Positions 21,076 through 31,299 of a DNA stretch of 64,000 bases are shown in pieces. A program made the position numbers and the translations under genes. Each line of letters begins with the position of its first letter. Positions within the stretch are counted from its first letter, which is position 1. Source of the stretch: Aeromonas sobria. GTDB taxonomy: Bacteria > Pseudomonadota > Gammaproteobacteria > Enterobacterales > Aeromonadaceae. Under the pieces are notes generated by a model, which worked only from the letters and a program-made list of their open reading frames with translations, made no database searches and had not been told where the DNA came from. The stretch spans positions 62,001-126,000 of the forward strand of contig NZ_CDBW01000006.1 in the NCBI RefSeq assembly GCF_000820145.1, in the 5' to 3' direction.

Positions 21076-22350
21076 TTAAAACTCGCCCTCGGCGATGGCC
21101 TGACTGATTGCGCCGGTCAATACCCGCAGCTCCTCCGGGGTGATGACGAAGGGGGGCATCAGATAGACCAGCTTGCCAAACGGCCGGATCCAGGCGCCAA
21201 GCTCGACAAATTTGCGCTGGATGCGGGCCACATCCACCTGCTCTTTCATCTCCACCACCCCGATGGCGCCAAGCACCCGCACGTCTGCCACAGCTGGGTT
21301 GAGGGTCAGTTCCACCAGCTCGGTACGCAACTGATGTTCGATAGCGCGCACCCTTTCCTGCCACGGCGAGGCGAGCAGCAGATCGATGGAGGCGTTGGCT
21401 ACCGCGCAGGCGAGCGGATTGCCCATAAAAGTAGGACCGTGCATAAAGACCTCCGCCTTGCCGTCACAGATGGTGCGGGCGACATGCTCGGTAGTCAGGG
21501 TTGCCGAGAGGGTGAGATAGCCGCCGGTGAGCGCTTTGCCGAGACACATGATGTCGGGGCTGATCCCCGCCCAGTCGCAGGCAAACAGCTGGCCGGTACG
21601 GCCAAAGCCTGTAGCAATCTCATCGGCAATCAGCAATACGCCGAACTCATCGCACAGGGCGCGTACCCACTGCAGGTAGCGGGGGTGATAGAAGCGCATA
21701 CCGCCCGCCCCCTGCACTATGGGTTCGAGGATGAGGGCGGCAATCTCTTGGTGATGATCGGCCACCAGCGTGGCCAGCTCCACCACGCACTGCTCGTCCC
21801 ACTCTGCGTGGAAGCGGCAGCTGGGGGCTTCGACAAAGTAATGTTCGGGCAGGAATCCCTTGTAGAGCTCATGCATGCCGCCATCGGGGTCACAGACGCT
21901 CATGGCGCCGAAGGTGTCGCCGTGATAACCGCCGCGCAGGGTGACAAATTTGGCTTTTGGGGTGCCCTTGCTGTGCCAGTACTGCTGGGCCATCTTGAGC
22001 GCCACTTCTACTGCTACCGAGCCGGAATCGGCCAGAAACACCCGATCCAGACCTGCCGGGGTGATCTCCACCAGTTTGCGGCACAGCTCGACAGCCGGAG
22101 CGTGGGTCAGGCCGCCAAACATCACGTGGGACATCTTGCCGAGCTGGGCGGTGGCGGCAGCGTCCAGTTCCGGCACCTGATAGCCGTGCACGCAAGCCCA
22201 CCAGGAGCTCATGCCATCCACCAGTTCGCGGCCGTCGCTGAGGGTGATGGTTACCCCTTTAGCGCTGGCCACTTCATAGCAGGGCAGGGGGTGAGTGAGG
22301 GAGGTATAGGGGTGCCAGATGTGGTGCAGGTCGAATTCTTGATTGGTCAT
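21076..22350 (-). CDS. bioA: adenosylmethionine-8-amino-7-oxononanoate aminotransferase BioA
   Basis: A 424-aa PLP-dependent class III aminotransferase of biotin synthesis. It uses S-adenosylmethionine as amino donor to form 7,8-diaminopelargonate. IWHPYTS at the N-terminus, [67 protein letters not shown] and the PLP-lysine region [14 protein letters not shown] are all present. The ATG at 22350 matches the family; the frame extends to 22767 without homology. It is transcribed divergently from bioBFCD across a shared control region. Confidence 0.96.
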   Translation of the reverse strand: MTNQEFDLHHIWHPYTSLTHPLPCYEVASAKGVTITLSDGRELVDGMSSWWACVHGYQVPELDAAATAQLGKMSHVMFGGLTHAPAVELCRKLVEITPAGLDRVFLADSGSVAVEVALKMAQQYWHSKGTPKAKFVTLRGGYHGDTFGAMSVCDPDGGMHELYKGFLPEHYFVEAPSCRFHAEWDEQCVVELATLVADHHQEIAALILEPIVQGAGGMRFYHPRYLQWVRALCDEFGVLLIADEIATGFGRTGQLFACDWAGISPDIMCLGKALTGGYLTLSATLTTEHVARTICDGKAEVFMHGPTFMGNPLACAVANASIDLLLASPWQERVRAIEHQLRTELVELTLNPAVADVRVLGAIGVVEMKEQVDVARIQRKFVELGAWIRPFGKLVYLMPPFVITPEELRVLTGAISQAIAEGEF

Positions 22351-22361
22351 TTGTTGTTCTG

Positions 22362-22395
22362 TTGTCAATTGATTTGATCTGGTCGGTGTTGACAG
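22362..22395. promoter_or_regulatory. candidate BirA operator between bioA and bioB
   Basis: Imperfect inverted repeat with arms TTGTCAATT (22362-22370) and TGTTGACAG (22387-22395) and 16-bp spacing. This is the spacing of the E. coli biotin operator TTGTAAACC-N16-GGTTTACAA, with 6 of 9 positions matching in each arm. The right arm overlaps the -35 element of the bioB promoter. Biotin-dependent repression by BirA is inferred. Confidence 0.5.
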
Positions 22396-22416
22396 TCTAC
22401 GCGTGCTCTTTACACT
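22389..22416 (+). promoter_or_regulatory. bioBFCD sigma-70 promoter
   Basis: TTGACA (22389-22394) and TACACT (22411-22416), separated by 16 bp and located 126 bp before the bioB start. Confidence 0.6.
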
Positions 22417-22542
22417 AGCCAACAATTTCAGCCACTTGGCGCGGCGCATCACCATGAGCGTGCGGGCCCGGCGGCGGGTTTTGTGGCCGGCCATCGCGTG
22501 ATGCGGGCGCAGGATCCCACTAATAACAACCGGAAGCCATGT

Positions 22543-23637
22543 ATGAATGCTCTCACCGCGGGCGGTCACGCCCTTCGTCATGACTGGACCCTCGCTGAGG
22601 TTCAGGCCCTGTTTGCCTTGCCATTCAACGATCTGCTGTTTCAGGCCCAGACCGTCCACCGCGCCCATTTCGACCCCAACGAGGTGCAGGTGAGCACCCT
22701 GCTCTCCATCAAGACCGGCGCCTGCCCGGAAGATTGCAAATACTGCCCCCAGAGTGCTCGCTATCACACCGGGCTCGAAGCCGAGCGGCTGATGGAGGTG
22801 GAGAAGGTGCTGGAGCGGGCCCGCGAGGCCAAGGCCAACGGCTCATCCCGTTTCTGCATGGGTGCAGCCTGGCGCAATCCCAAAGAGAAGGACATGCCCT
22901 ACGTCATCCGGATGATTGAGGAGGTGCGCGGGCTGGGGATGGAGACTTGCATGACGCTAGGGATGCTCACCGCCGATCAGGCTGCCCGTCTTGGCGCTGC
23001 GGGGCTCGATTACTACAACCACAACCTCGATACCTCGCCGGAGTTTTATGGCGAGATCATCTCCACCCGCACCTATCAGGATCGGCTCGATACCCTGGAG
23101 CATGTGCGCGGCGCGGGCATGAAGGTCTGCTCCGGCGGCATCGTCGGCATGGGTGAGCAGGCCAAAGACCGTGCGGGCCTGCTGATGGCGCTGGCCAACC
23201 TGCCCCGTCACCCGGAGAGCGTGCCCATCAACATGCTGGTCAAGGTGAAGGGGACGCCGCTGGAGAACGAAGAGAACCTCGATCCGTTCGAATTTATCCG
23301 CACTATCGCAGTAGCGCGGATCATGATGCCCGCCTCCCATGTGCGCCTCTCCGCCGGGCGGGAGAAGATGAACGAGCAGATGCAGGCGATGTGCTTTATG
23401 GCGGGGGCCAACTCCATCTTCTACGGCTGCAAATTGCTGACTACCCCCAATCCGGACGAGAACAGCGATATGCAGCTGTTCAAGCGACTCGGCATTCGCC
23501 CCGCCCAGCGCGCCCAGAAGCCGGATCAGGTCCAAGAAGAAGATCTGCTGGCCGAGGTGAGCCGCCAGAGCGAACCAAGCGATCTCTTTTATGACGCCAC
23601 CCGCCCTCACCCTCGCACCGGGGCCGCGCGGTCATGA
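22543..23637 (+). CDS. bioB: biotin synthase BioB
   Basis: A 364-aa radical-SAM enzyme that inserts sulfur into dethiobiotin to give biotin. The radical-SAM cluster motif is CPEDCKYC (CxxxCxxC). [21 protein letters not shown] and RLSAGREKM, which contains the arginine ligand of the [2Fe-2S] cluster, are conserved. The ATG at 22543 begins just upstream of the family-typical region; the in-frame start at 22483 is less likely. Its stop overlaps bioF by 4 nt, the first gene pair of the coupled bioBFCD operon. Confidence 0.96.
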   Translation: MNALTAGGHALRHDWTLAEVQALFALPFNDLLFQAQTVHRAHFDPNEVQVSTLLSIKTGACPEDCKYCPQSARYHTGLEAERLMEVEKVLERAREAKANGSSRFCMGAAWRNPKEKDMPYVIRMIEEVRGLGMETCMTLGMLTADQAARLGAAGLDYYNHNLDTSPEFYGEIISTRTYQDRLDTLEHVRGAGMKVCSGGIVGMGEQAKDRAGLLMALANLPRHPESVPINMLVKVKGTPLENEENLDPFEFIRTIAVARIMMPASHVRLSAGREKMNEQMQAMCFMAGANSIFYGCKLLTTPNPDENSDMQLFKRLGIRPAQRAQKPDQVQEEDLLAEVSRQSEPSDLFYDATRPHPRTGAARS

Positions 23638-24830
23638 ATGGCCATGCAGTAACGGGCCCCTTTGCATTGGGCGCTGCGCTGGTCGGGCGCAAGCAGGCCG
23701 ATTTGCTGCGTCGCCGCACGGCCACTCAAGGTAGCGTGGCAGGACGGTTGCAGGTCGCCGGGCGCGACTACCTCAATTTTTCCGCCAACGACTATCTGGG
23801 GCTTGCGGATCACATCGCCATCAAGGCCGCCTTCAAAGCGGGGATTGACCGCTATGGCGCGGGCTCCGGCGCCTCGCCGCTGGTCACCGGTTACAGCCGC
23901 GCTCACCAGCAGTTGGAAGAGACGCTGGCCGAGTGGCTCGGGGTGGAGGCAGTGCTGCTGTTCAATTGCGGTTTTTCTGCCAATCAGGCGGTGCTCAAAG
24001 CCCTGCTCGGCAAGGAGCATCTGTTGTGGCAGGACAAACTCAACCACGCCTCCTTGCAGGAGATGGGCAGCCAGCTGCCCTGCAAGATGAAGCGCTTTGG
24101 CCACAACGATATGGCGGCGCTCGCGCGTCAGCTTGAGCCAAATCGCGGGCTGATTGTCTCTGAGGGGGTGTTCAGCATGGACGGGGATCAGGGCCGCTGG
24201 CGCGAGCTCGCAACACTCGCCGCCCAGAGCGGCAACTGGCTGATGATCGACGATGCCCACGGCCTCGGTGTGCTGGGCCCAGAGGGGCGCGGCACGCTGG
24301 CGGCGCAAGGGGTGGAACCGGCCAACGTGCATATCCAGATGGGCACTTTTGGCAAGGCGCTCGGCGTCGCCGGGGCCTTTGTTGGCGGCAGCCGCGAGCT
24401 GGTGGATTATCTGGTCAACTTCGCCCGTCACTATGTCTACAGCACCCATATGCCCGCCGCGCAGGCTTGCGCCGTCAGCAAGAGTATCGAACTGGTGCGC
24501 GCCGCCGATGAGGCCCGCGCCCATCTTGGTCAGCTGATCGCTCGCTTCCGGCAAGGAGCAGAGGGGCTGGGTTGGCAGCTTGGTGCGAGCGATACCCCCA
24601 TCCAGCCGCTGCTGGTGGGGGAGAGCAGTGCTGCCCTGCAACTGGCCGAGCGGCTGCGGGATCGCGGCGTCTGGGTGAGCGCAATCCGCCCGCCCACGGT
24701 GCCGGTCGGTACGGCGCGGCTGCGCATTACCTTAAGCGCGGCTCATCGCGAGCAGGATGTGGATCGTCTGCTCGATGCCCTCGGCCCATGTTCGGGCAGT
24801 GCCACTTCGGAGGGATCTCACCATGGATGA
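23634..24830 (+). CDS. bioF: 8-amino-7-oxononanoate synthase BioF
   Basis: A 398-aa PLP enzyme of the alpha-oxoamine synthase family. It condenses pimeloyl-thioester with alanine to form KAPA. Landmarks are [60 protein letters not shown] and the PLP-lysine site [12 protein letters not shown]. It starts inside the bioB stop (ATGA) and overlaps bioC by 8 nt, so bioB, bioF and bioC are translated as a linked unit. Confidence 0.95.
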   Translation: MNGHAVTGPFALGAALVGRKQADLLRRRTATQGSVAGRLQVAGRDYLNFSANDYLGLADHIAIKAAFKAGIDRYGAGSGASPLVTGYSRAHQQLEETLAEWLGVEAVLLFNCGFSANQAVLKALLGKEHLLWQDKLNHASLQEMGSQLPCKMKRFGHNDMAALARQLEPNRGLIVSEGVFSMDGDQGRWRELATLAAQSGNWLMIDDAHGLGVLGPEGRGTLAAQGVEPANVHIQMGTFGKALGVAGAFVGGSRELVDYLVNFARHYVYSTHMPAAQACAVSKSIELVRAADEARAHLGQLIARFRQGAEGLGWQLGASDTPIQPLLVGESSAALQLAERLRDRGVWVSAIRPPTVPVGTARLRITLSAAHREQDVDRLLDALGPCSGSATSEGSHHG

Positions 24831-25638
24831 GCGCTTCCAGTCGGTGGACAAGGCACAGCTCGCCCGCCGCTTCGGCGCCGCCGCCTGTCATTACGATGCC
24901 CACGCCCGCTTTCAGCAGGAGGTGGGTCAGGCGCTGCTCGAATTGATGCCGAGCAGGCCGGTTGGCAGCGAGTTGACAGTGAGCGGGCTGGATCTGGGCT
25001 GCGGCACCGGTTTTTTCTTGCCCCAACTGGCGAATCGTTGTCACCAGCTGGTGGGGCTGGATCTCGCCCCCGGCATGCTAGCGCAAGCCGCCTTGCGCGG
25101 CAGTGGTGCCCGCCTGCTCTGCGGCGATGCGGAGCAGCTCCCCTTTGCGAATGACGCGTTCGACTGGGTCTTCTCCAGTCTGGCGCTGCAGTGGTGCGAG
25201 CGTCCGGCCCAGGCTTTCGGCGAGCTGCTGCGGGTGGTCAAACCGGGCGGCCAGATCTTTTTCTCGACCCTGCTCGATGAGTCGCTCTGGCAGTTGCGAG
25301 CCGCCTGGCAGCAGCTGGATGGTCGCGCCCATGTCAATCGCTTCCTCAGCCTGCCACAATTGGAGCAGGCGCTGGCTAGCGCCGGGGTATCTGCTCCCGA
25401 GCTGCGTTGTATCACCTGGGATCTCGCCTATCTTGAATTGCCGCAGTTGTTGCGTGATCTCAAGGGGATTGGGGCCAATCAGGTCAATGACAATCAGGGG
25501 AGTGCCGCCCCGGCCGGTCTGAGCGGTCGCGCCAGATTGCAGCAGCTGGCGCAGGCGTATGAGGCGTTTCGCCAGCCCGATGGCAGGCTGGTCGCCAGTT
25601 ATCGGGTGTGCCTCGGCCGTCTCAGCAAGCCTCGCTGA
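24823..25638 (+). CDS. bioC: malonyl-ACP O-methyltransferase BioC
   Basis: A 271-aa class I SAM-dependent methyltransferase. It methylates malonyl-ACP so that the fatty-acid machinery builds the pimeloyl chain of biotin. The SAM-binding motif is LDLGCGTGFFLPQLA, followed by GLDLAPGMLAQA, GDAEQLPFANDAFDWVFSSLALQWC and RVVKPGGQIFFSTL. The ATG 24823 follows GGAGGG (24809-24814) and overlaps bioF by 8 nt. No bioH or equivalent esterase gene is in this window. Confidence 0.93.
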   Translation: MDERFQSVDKAQLARRFGAAACHYDAHARFQQEVGQALLELMPSRPVGSELTVSGLDLGCGTGFFLPQLANRCHQLVGLDLAPGMLAQAALRGSGARLLCGDAEQLPFANDAFDWVFSSLALQWCERPAQAFGELLRVVKPGGQIFFSTLLDESLWQLRAAWQQLDGRAHVNRFLSLPQLEQALASAGVSAPELRCITWDLAYLELPQLLRDLKGIGANQVNDNQGSAAPAGLSGRARLQQLAQAYEAFRQPDGRLVASYRVCLGRLSKPR

Positions 25639-25698
25639 GCGCCGGGAATCGTATTGTGTGCAGGGCAGTGAGCCACTCCCTGCCAAGGAGAGAACCGT

Positions 25699-26376
25699 AT
25701 GAAATCATTCTTTATCACCGGCACCGATACCGATGTGGGCAAGACGCTGGTGGCGCGCACCTTGTTACGTGAATTCAGCGCACAGGGGATCAACTGTGCT
25801 GGCTACAAGCCGGTATCGGCCGGATGTGCCCGCACCCCGGACGGGTTGCGCAATCTCGATGCGGTGTTGCTTCAAGAGGCGGCGAGCCTGCAACTGCCCT
25901 ATGAGGTGGTCAATCCCTTCGCCTACGAGCCGCCGATTGCACCCCACATCGCCGCCAGCGAGGCGCGCCAGCCCATCACCATGCAGGGCTTGAGCGAGGG
26001 GTTGCGCAAGATTGAACAAGCGGGGGCCGAATTGACGGTGGTGGAAGGGGCGGGGGGCTGGTATCTGCCGCTCGATCGCAAACACCTGTTATCGGATTGG
26101 GTAAAACAGGAAAACATGGCGGTGATCATGGTGGTGGGGGCCAAGCTGGGATGCCTAAATCATGCGTTGCTCACCTTTGCCGCCATTCGCAACGATCAGC
26201 TGCCGGTTGCTGGCTGGGTAATTAATCGGCTCCATGGTTCCATGAGCCATTATCAGGAAAATCTGGACACCCTCAGAAGCTTGCTGCCTGCTCCCTTTTT
26301 GGGGGAAATTCCGTTTATAAACAATCCGCTTGAGGCCAATTTGCAGGGGCGTATCGATATATCTCCGCTACTTTAA
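25699..26376 (+). CDS. bioD: dethiobiotin synthetase BioD
   Basis: A 225-aa ATP-dependent carboxylase that closes the ureido ring of dethiobiotin from 7,8-diaminopelargonate and CO2. The P-loop is GTDTDVGKT at residues 8-16. GYKPVSAGC, NPFAYEPPIAPHIAA, VVEGAGGWYLPL and GWVINR complete the family signature. It follows bioC after 60 bp with an AAGGAGAG ribosome site and completes the bioBFCD operon. Confidence 0.95.
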   Translation: MKSFFITGTDTDVGKTLVARTLLREFSAQGINCAGYKPVSAGCARTPDGLRNLDAVLLQEAASLQLPYEVVNPFAYEPPIAPHIAASEARQPITMQGLSEGLRKIEQAGAELTVVEGAGGWYLPLDRKHLLSDWVKQENMAVIMVVGAKLGCLNHALLTFAAIRNDQLPVAGWVINRLHGSMSHYQENLDTLRSLLPAPFLGEIPFINNPLEANLQGRIDISPLL

Positions 26377-26480
26377 CGGCACATTCAGCGAACATTCATC
26401 GAATCCATCTAGAATGGCCACCATTAACATGAACAGGTGGATGACCGGCTGTCATGTCCTATTTTTCACAAGGAGTCTAT

Positions 26481-27353
26481 ATGAAGCGAATTATGCTATT
26501 CCTGGTGACCAACCTGGCCGTCATGCTGGTGCTGGGGGTGGTACTCAATATCCTGTTCTCGGTTCTGGGTATCAACAAGTCCAGCATTACCGGCCTGTTG
26601 ATGTTTTGTGCCGTGTTCGGTTTTGGGGGTTCCTTTATCTCCTTGTTGATGTCCAAGTGGATGGCCAAGCGCAGTTACGGTGTCCAGGTCATCGAACAAC
26701 CCCGTAATGAGACCGAGCACTGGCTGGTGAGCACTGTGGCCCGTCAGGCCCGCGAAGCGGGTATCAAGATGCCGGAAGTGGGGATCTACGACTCTCCCGA
26801 GATGAACGCCTTTGCTACCGGTGCCCGCCGCGATGATTCGCTGGTGGCGGTCTCCTCCGGCCTGCTCTACAGCATGAGCCGTGACGAAGCGGAAGCTGTG
26901 CTGGCCCACGAAGTGAGCCACGTAGCCAACGGCGACATGGTGACCCTGACCCTGGTGCAAGGGGTGGTGAACACCTTCGTGATGTTCTTCGCTCGCATCG
27001 TGGCTGGGGTGATCAGCAACTTCTTCAGCTCCAACAACAGTGAAGAGAGCAGCAGCAGCGGCGGCTTTGCCTACATGATCACCGTATTCGTGCTGGAGAT
27101 GCTGTTTGGCGTACTGGCCTCCATGATCGTCATGTGGTTCAGCCGTCAGCGCGAGTTCCGTGCCGATGCCGGTGCCGCCAAGCTGGCGGGTCGCGACAAG
27201 ATGATTGCCGCCCTTGAGCGTCTGTCCCGCGGTGCAGAGCCGCAGCTGGAAGGCTCCATGATGGCCTTTGGCATCAACGGCAAGCGCTCCATGAGCGAGC
27301 TGTTCATGAGCCACCCGCCCATCGAGCAGCGCATCGCCGCCCTGCGTGGTTGA
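26481..27353 (+). CDS. htpX: membrane zinc metalloprotease HtpX
   Basis: A 290-aa M48 inner-membrane protease (E. coli HtpX 293 aa) that cooperates with FtsH in membrane-protein quality control. Two N-terminal helices (about 4-24 and 33-55) are followed by the cytoplasmic catalytic site HEVSH within [12 protein letters not shown], two more helices, and the third-ligand region [14 protein letters not shown]. The ATG at 26481 has AAGGAG at 26470-26475; an upstream frame start at 26454 is not supported. Confidence 0.95.
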   Translation: MKRIMLFLVTNLAVMLVLGVVLNILFSVLGINKSSITGLLMFCAVFGFGGSFISLLMSKWMAKRSYGVQVIEQPRNETEHWLVSTVARQAREAGIKMPEVGIYDSPEMNAFATGARRDDSLVAVSSGLLYSMSRDEAEAVLAHEVSHVANGDMVTLTLVQGVVNTFVMFFARIVAGVISNFFSSNNSEESSSSGGFAYMITVFVLEMLFGVLASMIVMWFSRQREFRADAGAAKLAGRDKMIAALERLSRGAEPQLEGSMMAFGINGKRSMSELFMSHPPIEQRIAALRG

Positions 27354-27391
27354 TTGATGCTGGATATGGATGGCAGGGGATAACCCCGAAT

Positions 27392-27422
27392 AAAAAAACG
27401 GCTGCCTTGGGGCAGCCGTTTT
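27392..27422. terminator. bidirectional terminator, htpX and chemoreceptor
   Basis: Repeat AAAACGGCTGCC / GGCAGCCGTTTT around TTGG, flanked by an A-run and T-run, between convergent genes. Confidence 0.92.
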
Positions 27423-27437
27423 GCTTTGTCGCGTTTT

Positions 27438-29150
27438 TTAAAGTTTGAAGTGCCCCATCTCCTGGCGCAGCACCCGTGACAGCTGCTTGAGCTTGGCGGC
27501 CTCTTGCGACACATGGCGGGCGGCATCCCCCGACTGCTCCGAGAGAGAGGTAATGTTGCCGACGGTGGAGACCACTTCGTTGGCGGCGGTAGATTGTTCG
27601 CGCAGGGTGTGGCTGATCTCCCCCATCAGGCCGGTCAGGTTGGCGGCGTGACTGCGGATGCTTGAGATGGCCTCGCCAGTCTGGTTGGCCAGCGTGACCC
27701 CGCGGGAGACGTTGTTGACTGTGGTTTCCATGCTGCGGATGGATGCATCGGCCCCGCTCTGGATCTTGCTGATCATTCCGGTGATCTGCTGGGTGGAGGC
27801 CGCAGAGCGGCTGGCCAGATTGCGCACCTCGTCGGCGACCACCGCGAAGCCACGACCTTGTTCCCCTGCCCGAGCTGCTTCGATGGCGGCGTTGAGGGCC
27901 AGCAGGTTGGTCTGATCGGCGATACTGCGGATCACCCCGATGATCTCCGAAATCTGCTGGGTATGACCGTTGAGCTCGGAGATGGTGCTGGCTGCTTCGC
28001 CCACAGTGGTAGAGATATTCTCGATGCTGTCCAGGGTCTCCTTGATAACCCCGGAGCCCTCCTCCAGGGTATTGGCAGAGACCTTGCTCAGCTCGTCAGC
28101 ATGGGTCGCGTTGTCGGAGAGGTGGCTGATGCTCACCACCAGCTCCTCGATGGCGGCGGCCATGGTCTGGGTGCTGCTTTGCTGGGAAGTGGCGAACAGC
28201 GCGGTCTGTTCGGCGATCTGGGCGATGCTGTCGGCAGAGTCAGACAACTCTTCGGTGGAGTGGGATACCTTGGCGATGATCCCTTTGAGGGTGCTCTGCA
28301 TGCCGCCGAGCAGGCCGATCAGACTCTCTTTCGAGCCTTGTGGCACCTTGATAGGCAGCGAGAAGTCCCCCATGGCGAGCAGATGGAGATCGGTTTTGAG
28401 CTGTTCGACCGACGTCCCCACCAGATCGAGCAGGGAGCGATAAGTACGCCAGAGGAAAAACATCAACACCAGGCCGAGGGCGATAAACAGATAGCGCAGC
28501 ATGTCGGTATTGGTCATGGCGCTCTCGACCGCCTCCTGATTACGCGCCTCCATCATCACGTAGAAGTCATCGATGGGGGACATGATGCGCCCCTTGTTCT
28601 GGTGATAGGCCTTGTCATGCATCATGGCGATGGCCTTTTGCTGGTTGGCGATCGGGTCGCCATCGGTCTGCTGCACCAGTTTGAAGGCAGCGACCTCGGT
28701 GTTGACCAGTGCGTCCGAGTTGTTTTTGGCCTCGTTGAGCTTGGCGAGCTCACCTTCGGTAAAACCGGCATCTTTCATCAGGTCGATAAGGCCACGGCGA
28801 ACATTGCTGTCGGGGCGGGGATTCTGACCGTTGGCGGCGACGAAGTCCCAGTAGATACGGTTGTAGCCATCCGGTCTGGCTTGCTCACCGTTGCGAATGG
28901 CCAGGATCCGCATGTACTGCTGCTCGTAGGCGGGATCCTTGGTGATGACGTAGGTGCGCCCGAGTCGGGTCAGATCATCGGAGGATTGGCGCAGCTCATC
29001 GGCCAGCAGGTAGGAGACATATTGTTGCCGATAGCTCTCTTCCAGCTGTTTCCCCGCCCAGCTGTAGGCGAAAAACACCAGTGACAGCAGGATCAGGGTG
29101 ATGACGGATAGCAGCAGGTTGAGCTGAAAGGCGGGTTTGTTCTGTTCCAT
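27438..29150 (-). CDS. methyl-accepting chemotaxis protein
   Basis: A 570-aa transmembrane chemoreceptor. TM1 spans about residues 10-32, the periplasmic ligand domain about 33-190 and TM2 about 190-212; a HAMP-like region and long coiled coil follow. The signalling tip that binds CheA/CheW is intact: [23 protein letters not shown] and [15 protein letters not shown]. The sensor domain is helical with conserved [23 protein letters not shown]; its ligand is not evident. There is no C-terminal CheR-tethering pentapeptide (it ends MGHFKL). Monocistronic. Confidence 0.9.
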   Translation of the reverse strand: MEQNKPAFQLNLLLSVITLILLSLVFFAYSWAGKQLEESYRQQYVSYLLADELRQSSDDLTRLGRTYVITKDPAYEQQYMRILAIRNGEQARPDGYNRIYWDFVAANGQNPRPDSNVRRGLIDLMKDAGFTEGELAKLNEAKNNSDALVNTEVAAFKLVQQTDGDPIANQQKAIAMMHDKAYHQNKGRIMSPIDDFYVMMEARNQEAVESAMTNTDMLRYLFIALGLVLMFFLWRTYRSLLDLVGTSVEQLKTDLHLLAMGDFSLPIKVPQGSKESLIGLLGGMQSTLKGIIAKVSHSTEELSDSADSIAQIAEQTALFATSQQSSTQTMAAAIEELVVSISHLSDNATHADELSKVSANTLEEGSGVIKETLDSIENISTTVGEAASTISELNGHTQQISEIIGVIRSIADQTNLLALNAAIEAARAGEQGRGFAVVADEVRNLASRSAASTQQITGMISKIQSGADASIRSMETTVNNVSRGVTLANQTGEAISSIRSHAANLTGLMGEISHTLREQSTAANEVVSTVGNITSLSEQSGDAARHVSQEAAKLKQLSRVLRQEMGHFKL

Positions 29151-29302
29151 GGTGTGGGCGTCCTTTCCCTATGGGGGAGTGTCGTATGGAGCATCGCCAA
29201 GTCAATGTCTGGCAAGGCTTTTTGCCCTGAGAGTATAGGAAGGAAACGCGCTCTTGCGGGTGGGGGAGGAGGAAAGGAAGGGCTGGAATCGAACAAGGTG
29301 AC

Positions 29303-29330
29303 AAAAAAATGACCGGGGTCAATTCCCCGG
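29303..29330 (-). terminator. terminator of the MOSC fusion gene
   Basis: Stem CCGGGG / CCCCGG (29313-29318 with 29325-29330), followed on the minus strand by TCA and seven T residues, 42 bp past the stop. Confidence 0.85.
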
Positions 29331-29371
29331 CCATCTGAGTTGACGTGAGTTAACGCGGCCCGATCACCAGA

Positions 29372-31174
29372 TCATAAGATCTCAAGGTCGGTGAGCGGCA
29401 CGGCGCAGCAGGTGAGGATCTTGCCCTCGGCCCGCTCGGCGGCGGTGATGGCGGGGGCATCGGGGTGATCCACCTCGCCCGAGACCAGCGTCTGTTTGCA
29501 ACTGCCGCAGATCCCGGCGCGGCAACTCCAGGGCAGCTCAACCCCCTGCTTGTTAGCCTGATCCAGCACTGTGCCCTGATTGTTGCCGGTGAAGGCCTGC
29601 TCTCCGATCTTGAGTTGCACCGCCTGATGGGGGCGGGCCACCGAGAGAATGGCGCCGCCAAAACTCTCCTGTCTGATCCGTGCAGCTGGTACGCCGAGGG
29701 CTGCGACTCTGGCGGCGGCATCGGCCATAAAGCCGTGGGGGCCGCAGATAAAGACCTCTTTTTCGGCCAGCCCTTTGACCAGTCGCAGATGCTCATCATT
29801 GAGTCGCCCTTGCAGCCCCTGCCAGTGGCTGTCCGGCTGGCTCAGGATCAGGGTGAGCGTCATCCTTTGCTGCGCCATGGCGTGCAGTTCACTGGCGGCC
29901 GGAATGTCCGCTTCGCTGCGGCACAGGTGCATAAAGTGCACATCTTCCAGCTCCCCGCGCAGCGCCAGGGTGCGGGCAATCGCCAGCATGGGGGTGACGC
30001 CGGAGCCTGCCGAGAGCAACAGAAGGTTGCGCTCGCCGCCCAAGTGAAACTCGCCTGCGGGATTAGCTGCCAGCAGCCGGTCACCCACCTGAAACTGTTG
30101 GTGCAGCCAGTGGGAGATGCGGCCACCCCCCACCTTCTTGACGCTGATGCTGTAACGCTCCGGTTGATCCGGCGTGGAGCTCAGGGTATAGCGCCGTTGA
30201 ATGCGCTCGTTTTTGATATCGATGCTGATGGGCAGATGCTGGCCCGGCAGGTAGTCGGGCAGGGGCTCGCCATCGGCCGCCTCGAACCAGAAGGTCTCCA
30301 GATCTCGCGCCAGCGGTTCGTGGGCCAGGCAGACCAGCTCCCGCTTTTTCGGTGCGGCGGCGGGATAGACCACCGGACGGGTGCGCTCCAGCACCTCGAT
30401 CTCGCTGCCTGCCTCAATCCACCCTTCGTTCAGCGCCACCAGATTCTGGCCGAAGTAGACCTCGCCATCCTCGCCACGGCGGTAGCGGGTGAGGGTGGCC
30501 AGCGGCTCTTTCAGGGCGTTGAAACGATCGGTGCCCGCTTCCACCGTGGTCATGATGCAGCGGCTGCAGGGCTTGACCACCTTAAATTCCACCTCGCCGA
30601 TGCGGATACGCACCCAGCTGTCCTCCTCGAAGGGCAGGGTATTGCTTGCCACCAGATTGGTGCGGAACTGGCTCATCTGGTGCAGGGCATCGGAGCGCAG
30701 ATTGAGATCCTCCAGGGAGGCCTGGCTTATCAGCAGCAGCGGATAACCGTCGGCAAAGCTAACCCGGGTGCCGGTCTTTTCGCGAAAACGATCCGAGGTT
30801 TCACCCAGCCAGAGCAGTTGCACCGCTTCCCCAGCCACCCGGCTTAGCCACCCATCGGCTTTTGGGTCGGTATGCAGGGCGGTGAAGCGGTCGCTCCAGA
30901 CCCCGGTGGCCTGCGGGGCGCGGCTGAAGTCGACCTCTTGCAGGGTGAGCGGTTCAAAGCCCGGATAGCGCAGTTGCAAGCCCCCTTCGATGGGGGTGGC
31001 AACGACCTGTTGCAGTTGGGGATGGGTACGGGCGGTGATAAAGGTGCCGTCCGGTTTGACCACCATGTAGCGGCGATCCCCGGCGAGCCCTTCTTCGGTC
31101 ACCCGGGCGCGAGCCAGCGGCATGCCTGCAGTCGATTTGATGGGGTAGAGGTGAATGCTGTCTAGCCTGGGCAT
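29372..31174 (-). CDS. MOSC - flavin reductase - [2Fe-2S] ferredoxin fusion protein (YcbX-like)
   Basis: A 600-aa multidomain oxidoreductase. Residues 1-120 form a MOSC N-terminal beta-barrel and about 130-270 a MOSC molybdenum-cofactor domain with Cys203 and Cys206 in KPCSRC, where YcbX/mARC proteins have the Mo ligand. Residues 275-390 are an FAD-binding domain (RRYTLSS, 327-333), 385-505 an NAD(P)H-binding domain (SAGSGVTPM, CGPHGFM) and 515-600 a plant-type ferredoxin with Cys551, 556, 559 and 589. Electrons can thus run NAD(P)H to FAD to Fe-S to Mo in one chain. E. coli YcbX lacks the reductase part and detoxifies N-hydroxylated bases; a related role is inferred. ATG 31174 follows AAGGAT. 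Confidence 0.87.
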   Translation of the reverse strand: MPRLDSIHLYPIKSTAGMPLARARVTEEGLAGDRRYMVVKPDGTFITARTHPQLQQVVATPIEGGLQLRYPGFEPLTLQEVDFSRAPQATGVWSDRFTALHTDPKADGWLSRVAGEAVQLLWLGETSDRFREKTGTRVSFADGYPLLLISQASLEDLNLRSDALHQMSQFRTNLVASNTLPFEEDSWVRIRIGEVEFKVVKPCSRCIMTTVEAGTDRFNALKEPLATLTRYRRGEDGEVYFGQNLVALNEGWIEAGSEIEVLERTRPVVYPAAAPKKRELVCLAHEPLARDLETFWFEAADGEPLPDYLPGQHLPISIDIKNERIQRRYTLSSTPDQPERYSISVKKVGGGRISHWLHQQFQVGDRLLAANPAGEFHLGGERNLLLLSAGSGVTPMLAIARTLALRGELEDVHFMHLCRSEADIPAASELHAMAQQRMTLTLILSQPDSHWQGLQGRLNDEHLRLVKGLAEKEVFICGPHGFMADAAARVAALGVPAARIRQESFGGAILSVARPHQAVQLKIGEQAFTGNNQGTVLDQANKQGVELPWSCRAGICGSCKQTLVSGEVDHPDAPAITAAERAEGKILTCCAVPLTDLEIL

Positions 31175-31299
31175 CTTCGTATCCTTGTGACGCGGCGCGT
31201 TCGCCTGGAAAAAGGGGAACATAACGGTTCCCCGGCGATCCGGCAATCCTTTCAGGGGGGCGGTCTATAGTTGGGAAAACAGAACAAGAGGGTATCGGG

